Shown: in pieces, positions 6,039-6,196 of the stretch
How positions within the stretch are numbered: position 1 is the first letter of the stretch
Layout of the letters: every line of letters begins with the position of its first letter
From: Clostridia bacterium
Lineage (GTDB): Bacteria > Bacillota > Clostridia > Christensenellales > Aristaeellaceae
Length of the DNA: 6,196 nucleotides
Reading direction: 5' to 3'
Assembly: GCA_030526935.1 (NCBI GenBank)
Contig: JAUNBY010000195.1
Span: forward strand, 1-6,196
Notes under the pieces: generated by a model
The model's database searches: none
Told to the model about the DNA's origin: nothing
What the model saw: the letters and a program-made list of their open reading frames with translations, nothing else
Program-made: the position numbers and the translations under genes

Positions 6039-6196
6039 CTAACCCGCATACCCCTTATTTCTTATCGCGAAGCCCGCGCCCGCGACAATTCCCGCCGCGA
6101 CGAGCGCGGCGCCGGCAATCCAGTATACGATTGAAAGGGAGTTGGTGGTTCCATAGATTTCAAGTACGCCCGCGAATATACTCCCAATCGTCAGGG
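6039..6196 (-). CDS. C-terminal fragment of a membrane protein, probably an MFS-type transporter
   Basis: Reading the minus strand from the window edge gives 51 codons and a TAG stop at 6041-6039; the gene runs out of the window at its 5' side. The translation starts LTIGSIFAGVLEIYGTTNSL, followed by a hydrophobic Ala/Gly/Val-rich segment (SIVYWIAGAALVAAGIVAGA) and a short basic tail (IRNKGYAG). The arrangement of a G-x-x-x-G-containing helix end, a short loop with a Gly, one last membrane helix and a positively charged cytoplasmic tail is what the last two helices of Major Facilitator Superfamily transporters look like. The family call is inference from this short piece; other multi-helix permeases are possible. 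It converges on the esterase operon, so it belongs to a different transcription unit. Confidence 0.65.
   Translation of the reverse strand, partial: LTIGSIFAGVLEIYGTTNSLSIVYWIAGAALVAAGIVAGAGFAIRNKGYAG

Noticed and set aside
1..6196. CRISPR array, insertion sequence, phage or defence genes
   Set aside because: No spaced direct repeats, transposase motifs, terminal inverted repeats or defence-type domains are visible on either strand.

Overview
The window is a run of four genes on the + strand. Each encodes an exported alpha/beta-hydrolase-fold esterase. The run ends in a strong intrinsic terminator, and the tail of a membrane-protein gene on the opposite strand enters from the right edge. Purine-rich AGGAGG-type ribosome binding sites, short Lys-rich signal peptides (MKKL..., MKR...), absence of convincing lipoboxes and moderately high GC (mid-fifties percent by eye) suggest a Gram-positive anaerobe, most likely a gut or rumen Clostridia member. 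This is inference; there is no rRNA or marker gene to confirm it.

Layout. 19-1305: gene A, a CBM48/E-set-like N-terminal domain plus a CE1/enterochelin-esterase-like catalytic domain. 1424-3220: gene B, two tandem PHB-depolymerase/LpqC-like hydrolase domains; the N-terminal copy looks catalytically degenerate. 3282-4424: gene C, a single-domain relative of gene B with a complete Ser-Asp-His triad. 4480-5832: gene D, a paralog of gene A with the most canonical active site of the pair. Gaps are 118, 61 and 55 bases. The last two gaps each hold a GC-rich hairpin immediately after the upstream stop codon, with no U-tract. A bidirectional-looking terminator lies at 5843-5879. From 5881 to 6038 there is no gene, only several short inverted repeats. 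6039-6196 (minus strand) is the C-terminal 51 codons of a membrane protein, probably an MFS-type transporter.

How the genes may work together. The order is A-B-C-D, with A/D one paralogous pair and B/C another, so the locus is a nested arrangement of two secreted esterase families. CE1-type enzymes typically remove acetyl or feruloyl groups from plant cell-wall xylan, and LpqC/PHB-depolymerase-like proteins include feruloyl and acetylxylan esterases. A coordinated extracellular polysaccharide de-esterification cassette is the simplest reading, but no glycoside hydrolase or sugar transporter is visible here to fix the substrate. The most unusual item is gene B, which appears to carry a non-catalytic pseudo-esterase domain fused to an active one.
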